A DNA stretch of 64,000 nt from Sphingobacterium sp. CZ-UAM (GCF_002000245.1 NZ_MTCM01000001.1:2170001-2234000); one strand, 5' to 3'; numbered from the stretch's first letter, positions 53,506-62,635 are shown. The notes: generated from the letters alone by a model not told the origin. Numbers and translations: made by a program.

Positions 53506-53682
53506 TTATTTTTTATCAGCAGACTTTTTCTCTGCACTCAATCTTTTATTTTCTTGCAGCGCTCTATGTAAAAGATATTCGATCTGCCCATTGACACTCC
53601 TAAACTCATCCGCGGCCCATTTTTCCAATGCCTTGTACATCTGATCGTCAAGCCGCAACATAAAGTTCTTTTTATCTGCCAT
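53506..53682 (-). CDS. Ribbon-helix-helix (Arc-like) DNA-binding protein
   Basis: From the ATG at 53682 the protein has 58 aa: a beta strand KNFMLRLDDQMYKALEKWAADEFRSVNGQIEYLLHRAL forms the RHH pattern (FMLRLDD strand, two helices joined by RSVNGQ), followed by a lysine-rich tail. Such proteins dimerise and bind operator DNA. It starts 10 bases after the SPFH stop, so the two are co-transcribed. No antitoxin-toxin arrangement is visible. Confidence 0.8.
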   Translation of the reverse strand: MADKKNFMLRLDDQMYKALEKWAADEFRSVNGQIEYLLHRALQENKRLSAEKKSADKK

Positions 53683-53692
53683 TTTAGTCAAT

Positions 53693-54556
53693 TTATTGGT
53701 ACAGCGTACCAGTATTTACAATTGGAGTTGCAGCCTTTTCGCCACAAAGTACCACCATCAGATTACTCACCATAGCCGCTTTTTTCTCATTGTCTAATTC
53801 TACAATATCTTTTTCAGACAATTTTTTAAGTGCCATCTCAACCATACCTACAGCCCCATCTACAATCTTTGAACGTGCAGCGACAATTGCGGCAGCCTGT
53901 TGTCTTTGTAGCATGGCACCAGCAATTTCGGAAGCGTAAGCTAAATGGCTGATTCTAGCCTCTTTAATAATCACTCCTGCAGGTGCAAGACGATCGGAAA
54001 GCTCCTGTTCAAGAATATGATTCACCGTATCGCCGCCTTCACGTAAAGTGATCTCCGCACCTTCATCTTCAAGGTTATCGTAAGGAAAACTTCCAGCTAG
54101 ATGCCGTACAGCTGCTTCGCTCTGTGTACGCACATAAGAAGTATAGTTACTGACATCATATGCTGCTTTATACGTATCCCCAACTTGCCATACGATAACG
54201 GCGCCTATTTCAATTGGATTTCCCATCTTATCGTTTACCTTTAATGTCTGCCCTTGCAGGTTGTCCGAACGTAAACTGATCTTGATCGTAGAGTACAAGG
54301 GGTTGACAAAAAACAAACCATTCTCTTTAACAGTGCCCACGTATCGGCCAAAGAAATTTAAAACACGTGAATGATTTGGATTAATAATCATTAATCCTTT
54401 CAGGATAAAGAATGTTCCGATCATCAAGACCACACCAAGTACTACATAAAGCGAACTCTCGTCGACGTTGGCAAATGAAAATATGGCAGCTATAAAAGAA
54501 GCTACCGCAATTAATAAGGCTAAATAGCCTGACATAGGTTTAATCAATTTTTCCAT
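53693..54556 (-). CDS. SPFH/band-7 membrane protein
   Basis: The 287-aa protein has two N-terminal helices (YLALLIAVASFIAAIFSF and LYVVLGVVLMIGTFFILKGLMII) and an SPFH domain with GRYVGTVKENGLFFVNPLYSTIKISLR, IVWQVGDTYKAAYDVSNYTSYVRTQSEAAVRHLAG and APAGVIIKEARISHLAYASEIAGAMLQRQQAAAIVAAR. It ends in an acidic region without a coiled tail. SPFH proteins form membrane scaffolds; the Bacteroidota-wide link to a small RHH gene suggests a regulatory pair, but function is unknown. Confidence 0.9.
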   Translation of the reverse strand: MEKLIKPMSGYLALLIAVASFIAAIFSFANVDESSLYVVLGVVLMIGTFFILKGLMIINPNHSRVLNFFGRYVGTVKENGLFFVNPLYSTIKISLRSDNLQGQTLKVNDKMGNPIEIGAVIVWQVGDTYKAAYDVSNYTSYVRTQSEAAVRHLAGSFPYDNLEDEGAEITLREGGDTVNHILEQELSDRLAPAGVIIKEARISHLAYASEIAGAMLQRQQAAAIVAARSKIVDGAVGMVEMALKKLSEKDIVELDNEKKAAMVSNLMVVLCGEKAATPIVNTGTLYQ

Positions 54557-54642
54557 AATTTATTAATATATATTTGATATCATTTTAATATCATAAAAAT
54601 AGTAAAAAAAAGTTCATATTTCAAAGCTCAAATTTTTATTAT

Positions 54643-54650
54643 TATTTTTG
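54643..54650 (+). promoter_or_regulatory. -7 promoter element of the MUG-type glycosylase gene
   Basis: TATTTTTG matches TAnnTTTG and ends 3 bases before the ATG at 54654, predicting a leaderless or near-leaderless transcript. Confidence 0.5.
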
Positions 54651-54653
54651 AGT

Positions 54654-55136
54654 ATGCTCAAAAAATCCTTTTTACCACTCGTGAATGCCCATACCACAAC
54701 GCTTATCCTCGGATCCCTGCCAGGCGACAGATCGTTGGAGCAAAATGAATATTATGCACATCCACAAAATCGCTTTTGGAAAGTGATGAGACAGCTATAC
54801 AACCGCCCTCACGCAACAGATTATAGCGAAAAAGTAAACCTGTTACTTGAAAATGGCATTGGTTTATGGGATGTATGTGCCGAAGCATCCCGCCCCGGCA
54901 GTATGGACCTTGCGATCAAAGACGAAAGTCCGAATCCAATCATAGCCCTCCTTGATGCAAATCCAACGATCAATAGGGTCGTTTTTAACGGACAAAAGGC
55001 CTACAATTTGTATTTAAAGCATTTCGAAAAAATAGATCACGTTACCTATGTATGTCTCCCCAGCACAAGTCCAGCTAACGCTAAAACAAATCTTGAGAAA
55101 CTGATCGCGCATTGGCGTATACTTATAAGTGATTAA
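54654..55136 (+). CDS. DNA-deoxyinosine glycosylase (uracil-DNA glycosylase superfamily, MUG-like)
   Basis: The 160-aa protein starts MLKKSFLPLVNAHTTTLILGSLPGDRSLEQNEYYAHPQNRFW; the GSLPGDxSLxxxxYYAHPxNxFW pattern is the active-site motif I of this subgroup of the UDG superfamily, and CLPSTSPANAK near 127 is motif II. Members excise hypoxanthine (deoxyinosine) from DNA. The TTG at 54648 is rejected because it overlaps the promoter element. Confidence 0.92.
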   Translation: MLKKSFLPLVNAHTTTLILGSLPGDRSLEQNEYYAHPQNRFWKVMRQLYNRPHATDYSEKVNLLLENGIGLWDVCAEASRPGSMDLAIKDESPNPIIALLDANPTINRVVFNGQKAYNLYLKHFEKIDHVTYVCLPSTSPANAKTNLEKLIAHWRILISD

Positions 55137-55174
55137 ATTACATAATTAAGGTTCGTTAATTCAGCGCTATTGTT

Positions 55175-55182
55175 TATTTTTG
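55175..55182 (+). promoter_or_regulatory. -7 promoter element of purM
   Basis: TATTTTTG matches TAnnTTTG, 7 bases before the ATG at 55190; a TTCG about 20 bases upstream could serve as the -33 part. Confidence 0.55.
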
Positions 55183-55189
55183 CGCTAAG

Positions 55190-56368
55190 ATGTCAGATTT
55201 AAAATACAATCAACGAGGTGTATCCGCTGGAAAAGAGGATGTGCACAATGCGATAAAAAATATCGACAAGGGTCTTTTTCCCAAAGCATTCTGTAAAATC
55301 ATTCCCGATATTTTGGGTGGAGATCAAGACTGGTGCAATATCATGCATGCTGATGGCGCAGGCACCAAGTCTTCCTTAGCTTATGTCTATTGGAAAGAAA
55401 CAGGAGATATTTCTGTATGGAAAGGTATTGCACAAGATGCAATCATTATGAATATCGACGATTTGCTCTGCGTTGGAGCGACCGATAATATTCTACTTTC
55501 TTCGACAATTGGAAGAAATAAAAATCTTATTCCAGGAGAAGTTATTGCAGAAATCATCAATGGTACAGAAGAAATATTGGCTGAACTTCGTGATTTAGGT
55601 ATCGGTATTTATTCAACTGGCGGGGAAACTGCTGATGTTGGGGATCTCGTACGTACAATAATCGTCGACAGCACAGTGACTTGTCGTATGAAGCGCGAGG
55701 ATGTCATTTCAAATCACAGAATCAAAGGCGGAAACGTAATTGTCGGTTTGGCATCCAATGGAAAGGCGACCTATGAGAAATCCTATAACGGTGGTATGGG
55801 GTCCAATGGCCTAACCTCTGCGCGTCATGATGTATTTAACAAAAAGGTAGCCGAGAAATATCCGGAGGCATATGACCCTGCGGTTCCATACGAACTTGTT
55901 TTCGCAGGAAGTCAGGATTTAACCAATGACATCGTCGTGGAAACGGGCGAAAAAGTAACTGCAGGTAAACTTGTACTTTCAGCTACACGTACCTATGCTC
56001 CAATCATTAAAAATATATTGGATAAATACCGTTCTCAAATCGATGGAATGGTACATTGTTCAGGTGGAGCGCAAACTAAAGTACTGCATTTCGTTGACGA
56101 TGTGCATATCATTAAAGACAATCTTTTCCCAATTCCGCCACTCTTCGAATTGATACAAAAAGAATCTAATACAGACTGGAAAGAGATGTACAAGGTGTTT
56201 AATATGGGGCACCGTATGGAACTGTATGTACCTGAAGCGATTGCTTCGGACATCATTGCTATCTCAGAATCTTTCGGCGTTCCGGCACAAATTATCGGCC
56301 GTGTGGAAGAAGCTACCTCTAAAAAAGTAACGATTACGTCTCCTTTTGGAGAATTTATATACGAATAA
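55190..56368 (+). CDS. purM: Phosphoribosylformylglycinamidine cyclo-ligase (AIR synthetase)
   Basis: The 392-aa protein is the long Bacteroidota form of PurM. MSDLKYNQRGVSAGKEDVHNAI, MHADGAGTKSSLAY, GIAQDAIIMNIDDLLCVGA (the conserved MNxxDLxxxGA) and STGGETADVGDLVRT are typical ATP/FGAM-binding blocks, and the C-terminal VFNMGHRMELYV matches FNxGxG-like motif variants. It makes aminoimidazole ribotide in purine synthesis. Its length exceeds the usual 345 aa because of lineage-specific inserts. Confidence 0.9.
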   Translation: MSDLKYNQRGVSAGKEDVHNAIKNIDKGLFPKAFCKIIPDILGGDQDWCNIMHADGAGTKSSLAYVYWKETGDISVWKGIAQDAIIMNIDDLLCVGATDNILLSSTIGRNKNLIPGEVIAEIINGTEEILAELRDLGIGIYSTGGETADVGDLVRTIIVDSTVTCRMKREDVISNHRIKGGNVIVGLASNGKATYEKSYNGGMGSNGLTSARHDVFNKKVAEKYPEAYDPAVPYELVFAGSQDLTNDIVVETGEKVTAGKLVLSATRTYAPIIKNILDKYRSQIDGMVHCSGGAQTKVLHFVDDVHIIKDNLFPIPPLFELIQKESNTDWKEMYKVFNMGHRMELYVPEAIASDIIAISESFGVPAQIIGRVEEATSKKVTITSPFGEFIYE

Positions 56369-56379
56369 AATAGGAATGT

Positions 56380-56407
56380 ACCAAGCTCTACTAAAGAAGA
56401 GCTTGGT
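56380..56407 (+). terminator. Stem-loop after purM
   Basis: ACCAAGCTCT (56380-56389) and AGAGCTTGGT (56398-56407) form a perfect 10-bp stem with an 8-base loop. No U run follows, so it may attenuate rather than fully stop read-through into the protease gene. Confidence 0.5.
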
Positions 56408-56429
56408 GTATCTATTCCATTTGGTTTAA

Positions 56430-56867
56430 ATGAAAGAAAAACTTTTCGTGGGGTGGAAAGAAACCCTGGATCTTCCGGAATTAGGAATATTTGGCATAGA
56501 AGCAAAGGTCGATACTGGCGCGGCTTCTTCGGTTTTGCATTGTAATTCCTATAAAATCGTTCATGAAGATGGTCAGGATTGGATTTTTTGCGAATTGATT
56601 ACCAATTTCGAAACAGCGGAAACCAAAATTCTCAAATTAAGGCTTTATAAAACCAAATTGGTTAAAAGTTCCTTTGGCCAGGAGGAAAAGCGTTATTATA
56701 TCCGGACCACGGCGAAGCTCTATGATCAGGTTTTCAGTATCAAGATTTCATTTAGAAACCGCTCCAAAATGACTTACCCCATGCTTTTGGGAAAGAATTT
56801 TCTATACCGCAGATTTTTGGTCGACGTTTCCAAAGACAATCTCTCCTTGAAGTCCCTGTCAAAATAA
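56430..56867 (+). CDS. RimK-associated retropepsin-like protease (ATP-dependent zinc protease family, RimB-like)
   Basis: The 145-aa protein has the aspartic protease-like active site in IEAKVDTGAASSVLHC (DTGA, residues about 27-30) within a PF05618-type fold: KLFVGWKETLDLPELGIFGIEAKVDTGA, then RYYIRTTAKLYDQVFSIKISFRNRSKMTYPMLLGKNFL (the second ML(L/I)G(K/R)xF block). The family name says zinc protease, but the motif is that of retropepsins. It stands 60 bases before rimK, as in the RimABK-type system, where such a protein acts with the S6 modification enzyme. Confidence 0.87.
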   Translation: MKEKLFVGWKETLDLPELGIFGIEAKVDTGAASSVLHCNSYKIVHEDGQDWIFCELITNFETAETKILKLRLYKTKLVKSSFGQEEKRYYIRTTAKLYDQVFSIKISFRNRSKMTYPMLLGKNFLYRRFLVDVSKDNLSLKSLSK

Positions 56868-56868
56868 A

Positions 56869-56892
56869 AACAAATAGCAAAGCTATTTTGTT
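56869..56892 (+). terminator. Short hairpin between the protease gene and rimK
   Basis: AACAAATAGC (56869-56878) pairs with GCTATTTTGTT (56882-56892), allowing one bulge, in the 59-base gap. Weak terminator or processing site; TATCTTAG at 56892-56899 may be a -7-like element for rimK. Confidence 0.35.
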
Positions 56893-56926
56893 ATCTTAGC
56901 ACAAAAATATATTCAATATACAAACC

Positions 56927-57862
56927 GTGAAAATTGCCGTATTATCGACAGTAAAGAGTTTATACTCAACTCGTCGTCTCGTAGAAGCCGCACAACAAAG
57001 AGGACATGAATGTGTTGTCATAGACCACAGCAAGTGTTACGTTGGCATTCAACAAGGTAAACCCAGTATTCATTACAAAGGACAGGATCTCAGTGGTATT
57101 GACGCTATTATTCCCCGAATAGGCGCTTCGGTCACTTTTTATGGTTCGGCTATTGTCAGACAATTTGAGGTAATGGATGTGATTTCTGCAAACCCGAGTC
57201 AAGCGATTACCAGATCGAGAGATAAGTTGAGATGCTTGCAGATTTTGTCCGGTGCTGGCATCGGCCTTCCCATTACGGGGTTTGCCCGCACGGCATCTGA
57301 TGTTGACGACCTGATCAGTATGGTTGGTGGCGCCCCCTTGGTGATTAAACTATTGGAAGGCACCCAAGGGATCGGTGTTGTTTTAGCTGAAACTAAAAAA
57401 GCAGCATCATCTGTTATAGAAGCTTTCTACGGGCTCGGAAACAATATATTGATACAGGAATTCATCAAAGAGTCAAAAGGCTCCGATATCAGAGCTTTTG
57501 TCGTTGACGGAAAAGTTGTGGGGGCAATGAAACGTACAGCTAAAGAAGGTGAATTTCGTTCGAACATACACCGGGGTGGTACAGCACAGGTCATCCGCTT
57601 GAGTAAGGCGGAAAGAGAGACTGCCATTGCTGCTGCAGCCCAATTGGGGCTTACAGTATGTGGTGTGGATATGATCCCCTCGGATAGGGGTCCATTGGTG
57701 CTCGAAGTCAACTCTTCCCCTGGGTTGGAGGGAATAGAAAAAGCTACAAAAAAAGATATTGCATCCGAAATCATTCAATATATTGAAAGACAATATGAAA
57801 TGAAACAGGCGCAAATGCCAAAAGTAGTGAAGAAAAAGAAAAAGAGAGAGAGTAAACTTTAA
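56927..57862 (+). CDS. rimK: Ribosomal protein S6-glutamate ligase-like ATP-grasp enzyme
   Basis: The 311-aa protein starts at GTG 56927. It has the ATP-grasp fold: [18 protein letters not shown], an N-terminal [14 protein letters not shown]-binding [22 protein letters not shown] and [25 protein letters not shown], and the metal-binding [18 protein letters not shown]. RimK adds glutamates to the C terminus of S6. The C-terminal tail [10 protein letters not shown] is lysine-rich and may be lineage-specific. The protease-like partner lies upstream. Confidence 0.94.
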   Translation: MKIAVLSTVKSLYSTRRLVEAAQQRGHECVVIDHSKCYVGIQQGKPSIHYKGQDLSGIDAIIPRIGASVTFYGSAIVRQFEVMDVISANPSQAITRSRDKLRCLQILSGAGIGLPITGFARTASDVDDLISMVGGAPLVIKLLEGTQGIGVVLAETKKAASSVIEAFYGLGNNILIQEFIKESKGSDIRAFVVDGKVVGAMKRTAKEGEFRSNIHRGGTAQVIRLSKAERETAIAAAAQLGLTVCGVDMIPSDRGPLVLEVNSSPGLEGIEKATKKDIASEIIQYIERQYEMKQAQMPKVVKKKKKRESKL

Positions 57863-57885
57863 TAGCTCAGGATTAAAAGATAAAA

Positions 57886-57946
57886 GGGTTGTCTTGCAAT
57901 ACCTCCATAAAGTGTCTAACTTTTTAGTGGTATTGCAATGCAACCC
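57886..57946. terminator. Bidirectional terminator hairpin between rimK and the convergent small gene
   Basis: GGGTTGTCTTGCAATACC (57886-57903) pairs with GGTATTGCAATGCAACCC (57929-57946) with one 2-base mismatch, then CTTTTTT follows. Confidence 0.75.
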
Positions 57947-57968
57947 CTTTTTTATTGGTCATTTTTTA

Positions 57969-58262
57969 TCATTTCACCTTCATAACCATATTGTCAGCAC
58001 CCTCGGTAGAGGCCTTTGCTTGGCCAGATTTGTTTTTAGTCGACTTGTAGTGAACGTGGTTTTTAACACCTTCAATTTGGATTGTTTCCCCACCTTTGGC
58101 TTCTATAGTTCGGGTGTTTCCTACCCCCTCAATTGATATAACTTTCCCTTGTTGATCAGCTACAACCTTTATGGGAGCGTTGTACTCTGGCCCCTTAGCC
58201 ACAACCATACCAGCTAATAGAAGGAGTGCAAAACCAAATGCCCGTGCAGGTATGGTCCCCAA
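57969..58262 (-). CDS. Small exported protein with DUF3060-like repeats, start uncertain
   Basis: The 97-aa frame starts at TTG 58262 (no ATG fits; the next stop upstream is four codons away). It has a hydrophobic N terminus (GFALLLLAGMVVA), probably a signal peptide, and a body of regular strands (GKVISIEGVGNTRTIEAKGG, then ETIQIEGVKNHVHYKST) recalling DUF3060 beta-helical proteins. No upstream gene shares its strand closely. It may be an intact but unusually started gene or a truncated remnant. Confidence 0.5.
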   Translation of the reverse strand: MGTIPARAFGFALLLLAGMVVAKGPEYNAPIKVVADQQGKVISIEGVGNTRTIEAKGGETIQIEGVKNHVHYKSTKNKSGQAKASTEGADNMVMKVK

Positions 58263-58302
58263 AAAACGACACTAGTCTACTAGGTCAATAGAGGCTAACA
58301 AA

Positions 58303-58325
58303 AAAGGAGCCCAAAGGGCTCCTTT
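58303..58325 (-). terminator. Terminator of the thrS-infC-rpmI-rplT operon
   Basis: AAAGGAGCCC (58303-58312) pairs with GGGCTCCTTT (58316-58325) around AAA; on the minus strand the stem is followed by TTTGTT. It lies 37 bases after the rplT stop. Confidence 0.9.
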
Positions 58326-58361
58326 AATATCTCTAACAAATTGACAGCGGATTAAAAAACT

Positions 58362-58706
58362 CTATTTTACTGCGTCTACAACTGCTTTGAAAGCTTCTGG
58401 GTTATTTAAAGCTAAATCAGCTAGAACCTTACGATTCAAACCAATGTTTTTAGCGTTTAATTTACCGATCAATTGGGAATAAGAAATTCCGTGTTGACGA
58501 GCTCCAGCGTTGATACGTTGAATCCATAAAGCTCTAAACTCGCGTTTTTTGGTTTTACGATCGCGGTAAGCGTATTGTAAACCTTTTTCTACTGTATTTT
58601 TAGCAATAGTATAAACTTTGCTACGTGATCCAAAGTAACCTTTTGCAAGGCCTAGGATTTTTTTGCGTCTTCTTCTTGAAGCTACTGCGTTAACCGAACG
58701 TGGCAT
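58362..58706 (-). CDS. rplT: 50S ribosomal protein L20
   Basis: The 114-aa protein [51 protein letters not shown] is a clear bL20, ending in the [10 protein letters not shown] tail typical of the phylum. It binds 23S rRNA in early assembly of the large subunit. It is the last gene of the translation operon and is followed by the terminator. Confidence 0.98.
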   Translation of the reverse strand: MPRSVNAVASRRRRKKILGLAKGYFGSRSKVYTIAKNTVEKGLQYAYRDRKTKKREFRALWIQRINAGARQHGISYSQLIGKLNAKNIGLNRKVLADLALNNPEAFKAVVDAVK

Positions 58707-58805
58707 ATTTTTAAAATTAGTTTGGTAAAAGGTGCCATGTATTTCAATGAACTTACGACCCTGTACCCGGTTAAAAAATTATTATTAAATAAAATCGAAT
58801 AAAAC

Positions 58806-59006
58806 TTATTTACCGATAGCAAGCATACGTTTTACGTTGCCCATATCGCCATCAGATACATAACTTGTTTGTGTTAAGTTACGTTTACGTTTTGTGCTCT
58901 TTTTTGTCAAGATGTGGCTTTTGAAAGCATTTTTTCTTGCAATTTTACCTGTTCCAGTCAATTTGAAACGTTTCTTTGCGCTGGAATTGGTTTTAACTTT
59001 TGGCAT
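58806..59006 (-). CDS. rpmI: 50S ribosomal protein L35
   Basis: The 66-aa protein [46 protein letters not shown] is a clear bL35. In other bacteria L20 represses this operon; the 100-base gap before rplT might carry such a signal, but I see no obvious conserved pseudoknot. Confidence 0.98.
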   Translation of the reverse strand: MPKVKTNSSAKKRFKLTGTGKIARKNAFKSHILTKKSTKRKRNLTQTSYVSDGDMGNVKRMLAIGK

Positions 59007-59047
59007 AATACTTATAAATTTTATATCAATCTGTTAGAATTCTTTTA

Positions 59048-59608
59048 TTATTTTTTAGGAGCCTTTGGAGCTACTGTCAAAAACATACGTTTACCTTCCA
59101 ATTTTGGTAAAAGTTCTACCTTACCATAATCTTCCAGTGCCTGAGCGAAGCGCAACAACAAGATCTCACCTTGATCTTTGTGTACGATAGCACGACCTTT
59201 GAAGTGTACGTACGCACGCACTTTTTCACCACTTTCAAGAAACTTAATCGCATGTTTCAATTTGAAATCAAAATCATGTTCACCAGAGTTAGGTCCGAAA
59301 CGAATTTCTTTGATAACAGTCTGTTTTGCATTAGCTTTGATTTCCTTTTGTTTCTTCTTCTGTTCGTAAACAAACTTACTGTAGTCGATAATCTTACAAA
59401 CCGGCGGTACAGCATTTGGCGAAATCTCCACTAAATCAAGTTCCAACTCATCAGCCAACTCTAACGCTTTGCGTGTAGGGTAAACTCCTTGTTCCACATT
59501 ATCTCCTACCAAACGTACTTCAGGTACCTTGATTAACTCATTAATGCGGTGATCTGGTTCTTTCTTTCTCATTGGTGGTCTTGGACCACCGGGTCTTTTT
59601 AATGCCAA
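59048..59608 (-). CDS. infC: Translation initiation factor IF-3
   Basis: The 186-aa reading starts at TTG 59608; an ATG at residue 13 (59572) is the alternative. [71 protein letters not shown] is the IF-3 N domain and linker, and [40 protein letters not shown] the C domain. IF-3 discriminates against non-AUG starts, and infC genes commonly use a rare start for autoregulation, so TTG is believable. It begins 12 bases after the thrS stop. Confidence 0.95.
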   Translation of the reverse strand: MALKRPGGPRPPMRKKEPDHRINELIKVPEVRLVGDNVEQGVYPTRKALELADELELDLVEISPNAVPPVCKIIDYSKFVYEQKKKQKEIKANAKQTVIKEIRFGPNSGEHDFDFKLKHAIKFLESGEKVRAYVHFKGRAIVHKDQGEILLLRFAQALEDYGKVELLPKLEGKRMFLTVAPKAPKK

Positions 59609-59619
59609 ATGTTTAAAAA

Positions 59620-61545
59620 TTAAACGGTTATTTCCTTAATTAATATATCTCTAAATTCGTCAGCAGTCATAGATCCTAATTCTACTGAGCCATGTTTACG
59701 TACAGAAACTGTGCCATTTTCCACCTCTTTTTCCCCTACAATCAACATGTAAGGAAGCTTTTTCACTTCGGCGTCTCTGATTTTTCTGCCCACCTTCTCG
59801 TCACGTAAGTCTATCAGTCCGCGAATATCGGAATTATTTAGCGAATTCAAAACATTTTGTGCGTATTCTTCGTATTTTTCTGACACTGGCAAGACGATAA
59901 ATTGCTCAGGCGCAAGCCATAACGGAAATTGTCCAGCACAGTGCTCGATCAATACCGCAACAAAACGTTCCAAAGATCCAAATGGTGCACGGTGAATCAT
60001 AACTGGACGATGCTTCATGTTATCACTGCCAGTATATTCTAATTCAAAGCGTTCAGGTAGGTTGTAGTCTACCTGAATGGTACCTAGCTGCCATTTACGT
60101 CCCAGCGCATCCTTCACCATGAAGTCTAATTTAGGGCCATAGAAAGCCGCTTCACCATATTCCACCACCGTTGGTAATCCTTTTTCTTCCGCAGCTTCAA
60201 TAATTGCCGACTCAGCTAAAGCCCAGTTTTCATCGGTACCAATGTACTTAGTGCGGTTTTCAGGATCACGTAAAGATACCTGCGCAGTATAATCATTGAA
60301 TCCTAATGCTCCAAATACATAAAGGACTAGATCTATTACTTTCTTAAACTCATCTTTCACCTGATCCGGACGACAGAACAAGTGTGCATCGTCTTGCGTA
60401 AACCCACGTACCCGTGTTAATCCATGCAACTCACCTGATTGCTCATAACGATATACAGTACCGAATTCAGCAAAACGAACAGGTAGATCTTTATATGAAC
60501 GCGGCTTTACCTTATAGATCTCACAATGATGTGGACAGTTCATCGGTTTCAACAAGAATTCTTCACCTTCGATAGGCGTTTTGATCGGTTGAAAGGAATC
60601 CGCACCATATTTTTCATAGTGACCAGAAGTCACATACAATTGTTTGTGGCCAATATGCGGAGTAACTACGGGCTCATACCCAGATTTCAATTGCGCTTTT
60701 TGCAAGAAATCGATCAGCTTTTGACGTAACGCAGCTCCTTTTGGTAACCATAAAGGTAATCCAGCACCAACTTTTTCTGAAAATGCAAAAAGCTCCAGCT
60801 CTTTACCTAATTTGCGGTGGTCACGTTTTTTCGCTTCTTCAATAAACTTCAAATATTCAGCAAGTTCAGACGCTTTCGGAAAAGTTACCCCATAGATACG
60901 GGTCAACTGTTTACGGGATTCATCACCTCGCCAATATGCACCAGCGACGTTAGTCAGTTTGATAGCTTTGATAAAGCCTGTATTTGGAATATGAGGGCCA
61001 CGGCACAAATCTGTAAAATCCCCCTGTGTATAGAATGTAATTTTTCCATCCTCTAGATCCTTGATCAGATCAAGTTTATACTCATCGCCTTTTTCAGTGA
61101 AATACGCTAAAGCGTCAGACTTTGAAACAGCTTTACGTTCAAAAGTTTCCTTACGTTTGGCAAGTTCCAACATCTTGTCTTCAATTGCCTTAAAGTCATC
61201 CGAAGAAAATTCACGGTCGCCAAAATCCACATCGTAGTAAAAACCTGTTTCAATTGCAGGTCCAATGCCAAATTTAATTCCCGGATATAGGGCTTCTAAA
61301 GCCTCCGCAAGTAAGTGGGCCGAAGAATGCCAAAAAGTAGATTTTCCTTTTGTATCGTTCCAGGTCAACAATTTAACACTAGAGTCTTCTTCAATAGCAC
61401 GGGCTGAATCCCATACTTCACCATTCACCTCGGCCGCAAGAACATTTCTCGCTAGCCCCTCAGAAATAGATAAGGCAATTTCGGCTGCAGTGATTCCTTT
61501 TTGATATTCTCTTACGGAACCATCAGGTAGTGTAATCTTAATCAT
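59620..61545 (-). CDS. thrS: Threonyl-tRNA synthetase
   Basis: The 641-aa protein has an N-terminal TGS domain ([24 protein letters not shown]), an editing domain with [26 protein letters not shown] (HxxxH), a class II catalytic core with motif 2-like [29 protein letters not shown] and the zinc-ligand region NCPHHCEIY, and a C-terminal anticodon-binding domain ending [17 protein letters not shown]. It charges tRNA-Thr. It heads the thrS-infC-rpmI-rplT operon with a predicted leader of about 95 bases. Confidence 0.98.
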   Translation of the reverse strand: MIKITLPDGSVREYQKGITAAEIALSISEGLARNVLAAEVNGEVWDSARAIEEDSSVKLLTWNDTKGKSTFWHSSAHLLAEALEALYPGIKFGIGPAIETGFYYDVDFGDREFSSDDFKAIEDKMLELAKRKETFERKAVSKSDALAYFTEKGDEYKLDLIKDLEDGKITFYTQGDFTDLCRGPHIPNTGFIKAIKLTNVAGAYWRGDESRKQLTRIYGVTFPKASELAEYLKFIEEAKKRDHRKLGKELELFAFSEKVGAGLPLWLPKGAALRQKLIDFLQKAQLKSGYEPVVTPHIGHKQLYVTSGHYEKYGADSFQPIKTPIEGEEFLLKPMNCPHHCEIYKVKPRSYKDLPVRFAEFGTVYRYEQSGELHGLTRVRGFTQDDAHLFCRPDQVKDEFKKVIDLVLYVFGALGFNDYTAQVSLRDPENRTKYIGTDENWALAESAIIEAAEEKGLPTVVEYGEAAFYGPKLDFMVKDALGRKWQLGTIQVDYNLPERFELEYTGSDNMKHRPVMIHRAPFGSLERFVAVLIEHCAGQFPLWLAPEQFIVLPVSEKYEEYAQNVLNSLNNSDIRGLIDLRDEKVGRKIRDAEVKKLPYMLIVGEKEVENGTVSVRKHGSVELGSMTADEFRDILIKEITV

Positions 61546-61644
61546 TTACAACTATGATTTTTATATTGTTAAAAAATAGAAAACACAAAACAACATGTAC
61601 AATTATGTTATTACACTTATGTTTTCAATAAATAAATTGTGAAA

Positions 61645-61652
61645 CAAATTTA
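61645..61652 (-). promoter_or_regulatory. -7 promoter element of the thrS operon
   Basis: TAAATTTG on the minus strand matches TAnnTTTG; start of transcription near 61639 gives a leader of about 95 bases. The rest of the 61546-61910 gap holds no gene. Confidence 0.5.
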
Positions 61653-61717
61653 GCAAAATTTCTGGTAATAAACAGACTTTTTACGATCTCTTATCCCTTT
61701 TAAACAATCTTCTTTAT

Positions 61718-61763
61718 TTTATAGACAAGATTGATTTTCATTTATAGGCAAGTTTGATTTTCT
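61718..61763. repeat. Two adjacent 23-bp tandem repeats upstream of thrS
   Basis: 61718-61740 and 61741-61763 match at 20 of 23 positions (shared pattern TTTATAGrCAAGwTTGATTTTC), directly abutting. A fainter third trace (TAGACAAGATT) lies near 61777. They lie upstream of the thrS -7 element and may be a protein-binding site. Confidence 0.6.
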
Positions 61764-61884
61764 ACGAATAGAACCTAGACAAGATTCCCAAAAAAGATCG
61801 ACATTTATTTCTCTAATTCTTATAAAAATGACACCAATTCCACCGAAATCGACAGGATAAATTGAGCATATCATTAATATTTGC

Positions 61885-61892
61885 TACCTTTG
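61885..61892 (+). promoter_or_regulatory. -7 promoter element of queE
   Basis: TACCTTTG matches TAnnTTTG, 18 bases before the ATG at 61911. It lies inside the possible upstream extension of the frame, which is therefore rejected. Confidence 0.6.
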
Positions 61893-61910
61893 CAGACTCA
61901 AATTTTAACT

Positions 61911-62534
61911 ATGTCGAATCAAGTACCAGAAGACGGAACACGATTACCTTTGATGGAAGAATTCTACACCATCCAAGGAGAAGGTTACCACACCGGGACT
62001 GCTGCTTATTTCATCAGATTAGGTGGCTGCGATGTGGGGTGCCATTGGTGCGATGTAAAAGAAAGCTGGGATGCATCAATCCATCCACTTACCGCTGCGG
62101 ATGCAATTATTGAAAATGCAAAAAGATATCCTGCTAAAACAGTTGTTATCACGGGTGGTGAACCGCTTATCTATAATTTGGATTACCTCACAAAAGGTCT
62201 CCATGCTGCTGGCATAAAAACTTTTATTGAAACATCAGGTGCCTACCCCTTAAGCGGAGAATGGGACTGGATTTGTCTGTCTCCGAAAAAATTCAAAGCT
62301 CCACGAAAAGATGTTCTTGATGCCGCCGGTGAACTTAAAGTGATTGTTTTCAACAAGAGCGATTTTGCCTGGGGTGAAGAATATGCGCAGTTAGTTGGAC
62401 CAAATTGCAGGTTATATCTGCAGCCAGAATGGTCCAAATCCAAAGAAATGACCCCTTCTATCATTGATTATGTCAAGGAAAATCCAAAATGGGACATTTC
62501 CCTGCAGACACACAAATTTCTTAATATCCCTTAA
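61911..62534 (+). CDS. queE: 7-carboxy-7-deazaguanine synthase (radical SAM)
   Basis: From the ATG at 61911 the protein has 207 aa. MEEFYTIQGEGYHTGTAAYFIRLGGCDVGCHWCDVKESWD contains the radical SAM cluster motif CDVGCHWC (Cx3Cx2C) preceded by the QGEG motif, and VVITGGEPLIYNLDYLTKGLHAAGIKTFIETSG is the GGEP region. The enzyme makes the 7-deazaguanine scaffold for queuosine and related bases. No other queuosine genes are adjacent. Confidence 0.95.
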   Translation: MSNQVPEDGTRLPLMEEFYTIQGEGYHTGTAAYFIRLGGCDVGCHWCDVKESWDASIHPLTAADAIIENAKRYPAKTVVITGGEPLIYNLDYLTKGLHAAGIKTFIETSGAYPLSGEWDWICLSPKKFKAPRKDVLDAAGELKVIVFNKSDFAWGEEYAQLVGPNCRLYLQPEWSKSKEMTPSIIDYVKENPKWDISLQTHKFLNIP

Positions 62535-62558
62535 CCGGATTATAAAAATAACCCATAT

Positions 62559-62600
62559 AAAAAAAGCATTCAACACGAGATGGTATGAATGCTTTTTTTT
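62559..62600. terminator. Bidirectional terminator after queE
   Basis: AAAAAAAGCATTCA (62559-62572) pairs with TGAATGCTTTTTTT (62586-62599); U run on both strands. It separates queE from the convergent GLPGLI/WG gene. Confidence 0.9.
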
Positions 62601-62635
62601 CGCTGACTTCCGTTGGTCTAGCCAATAAATCAAAA

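Noticed and set aside
53506..54556. Toxin-antitoxin pair (RHH plus neighbour)
   Set aside because: The neighbour is a clear SPFH membrane protein, not a toxin family.
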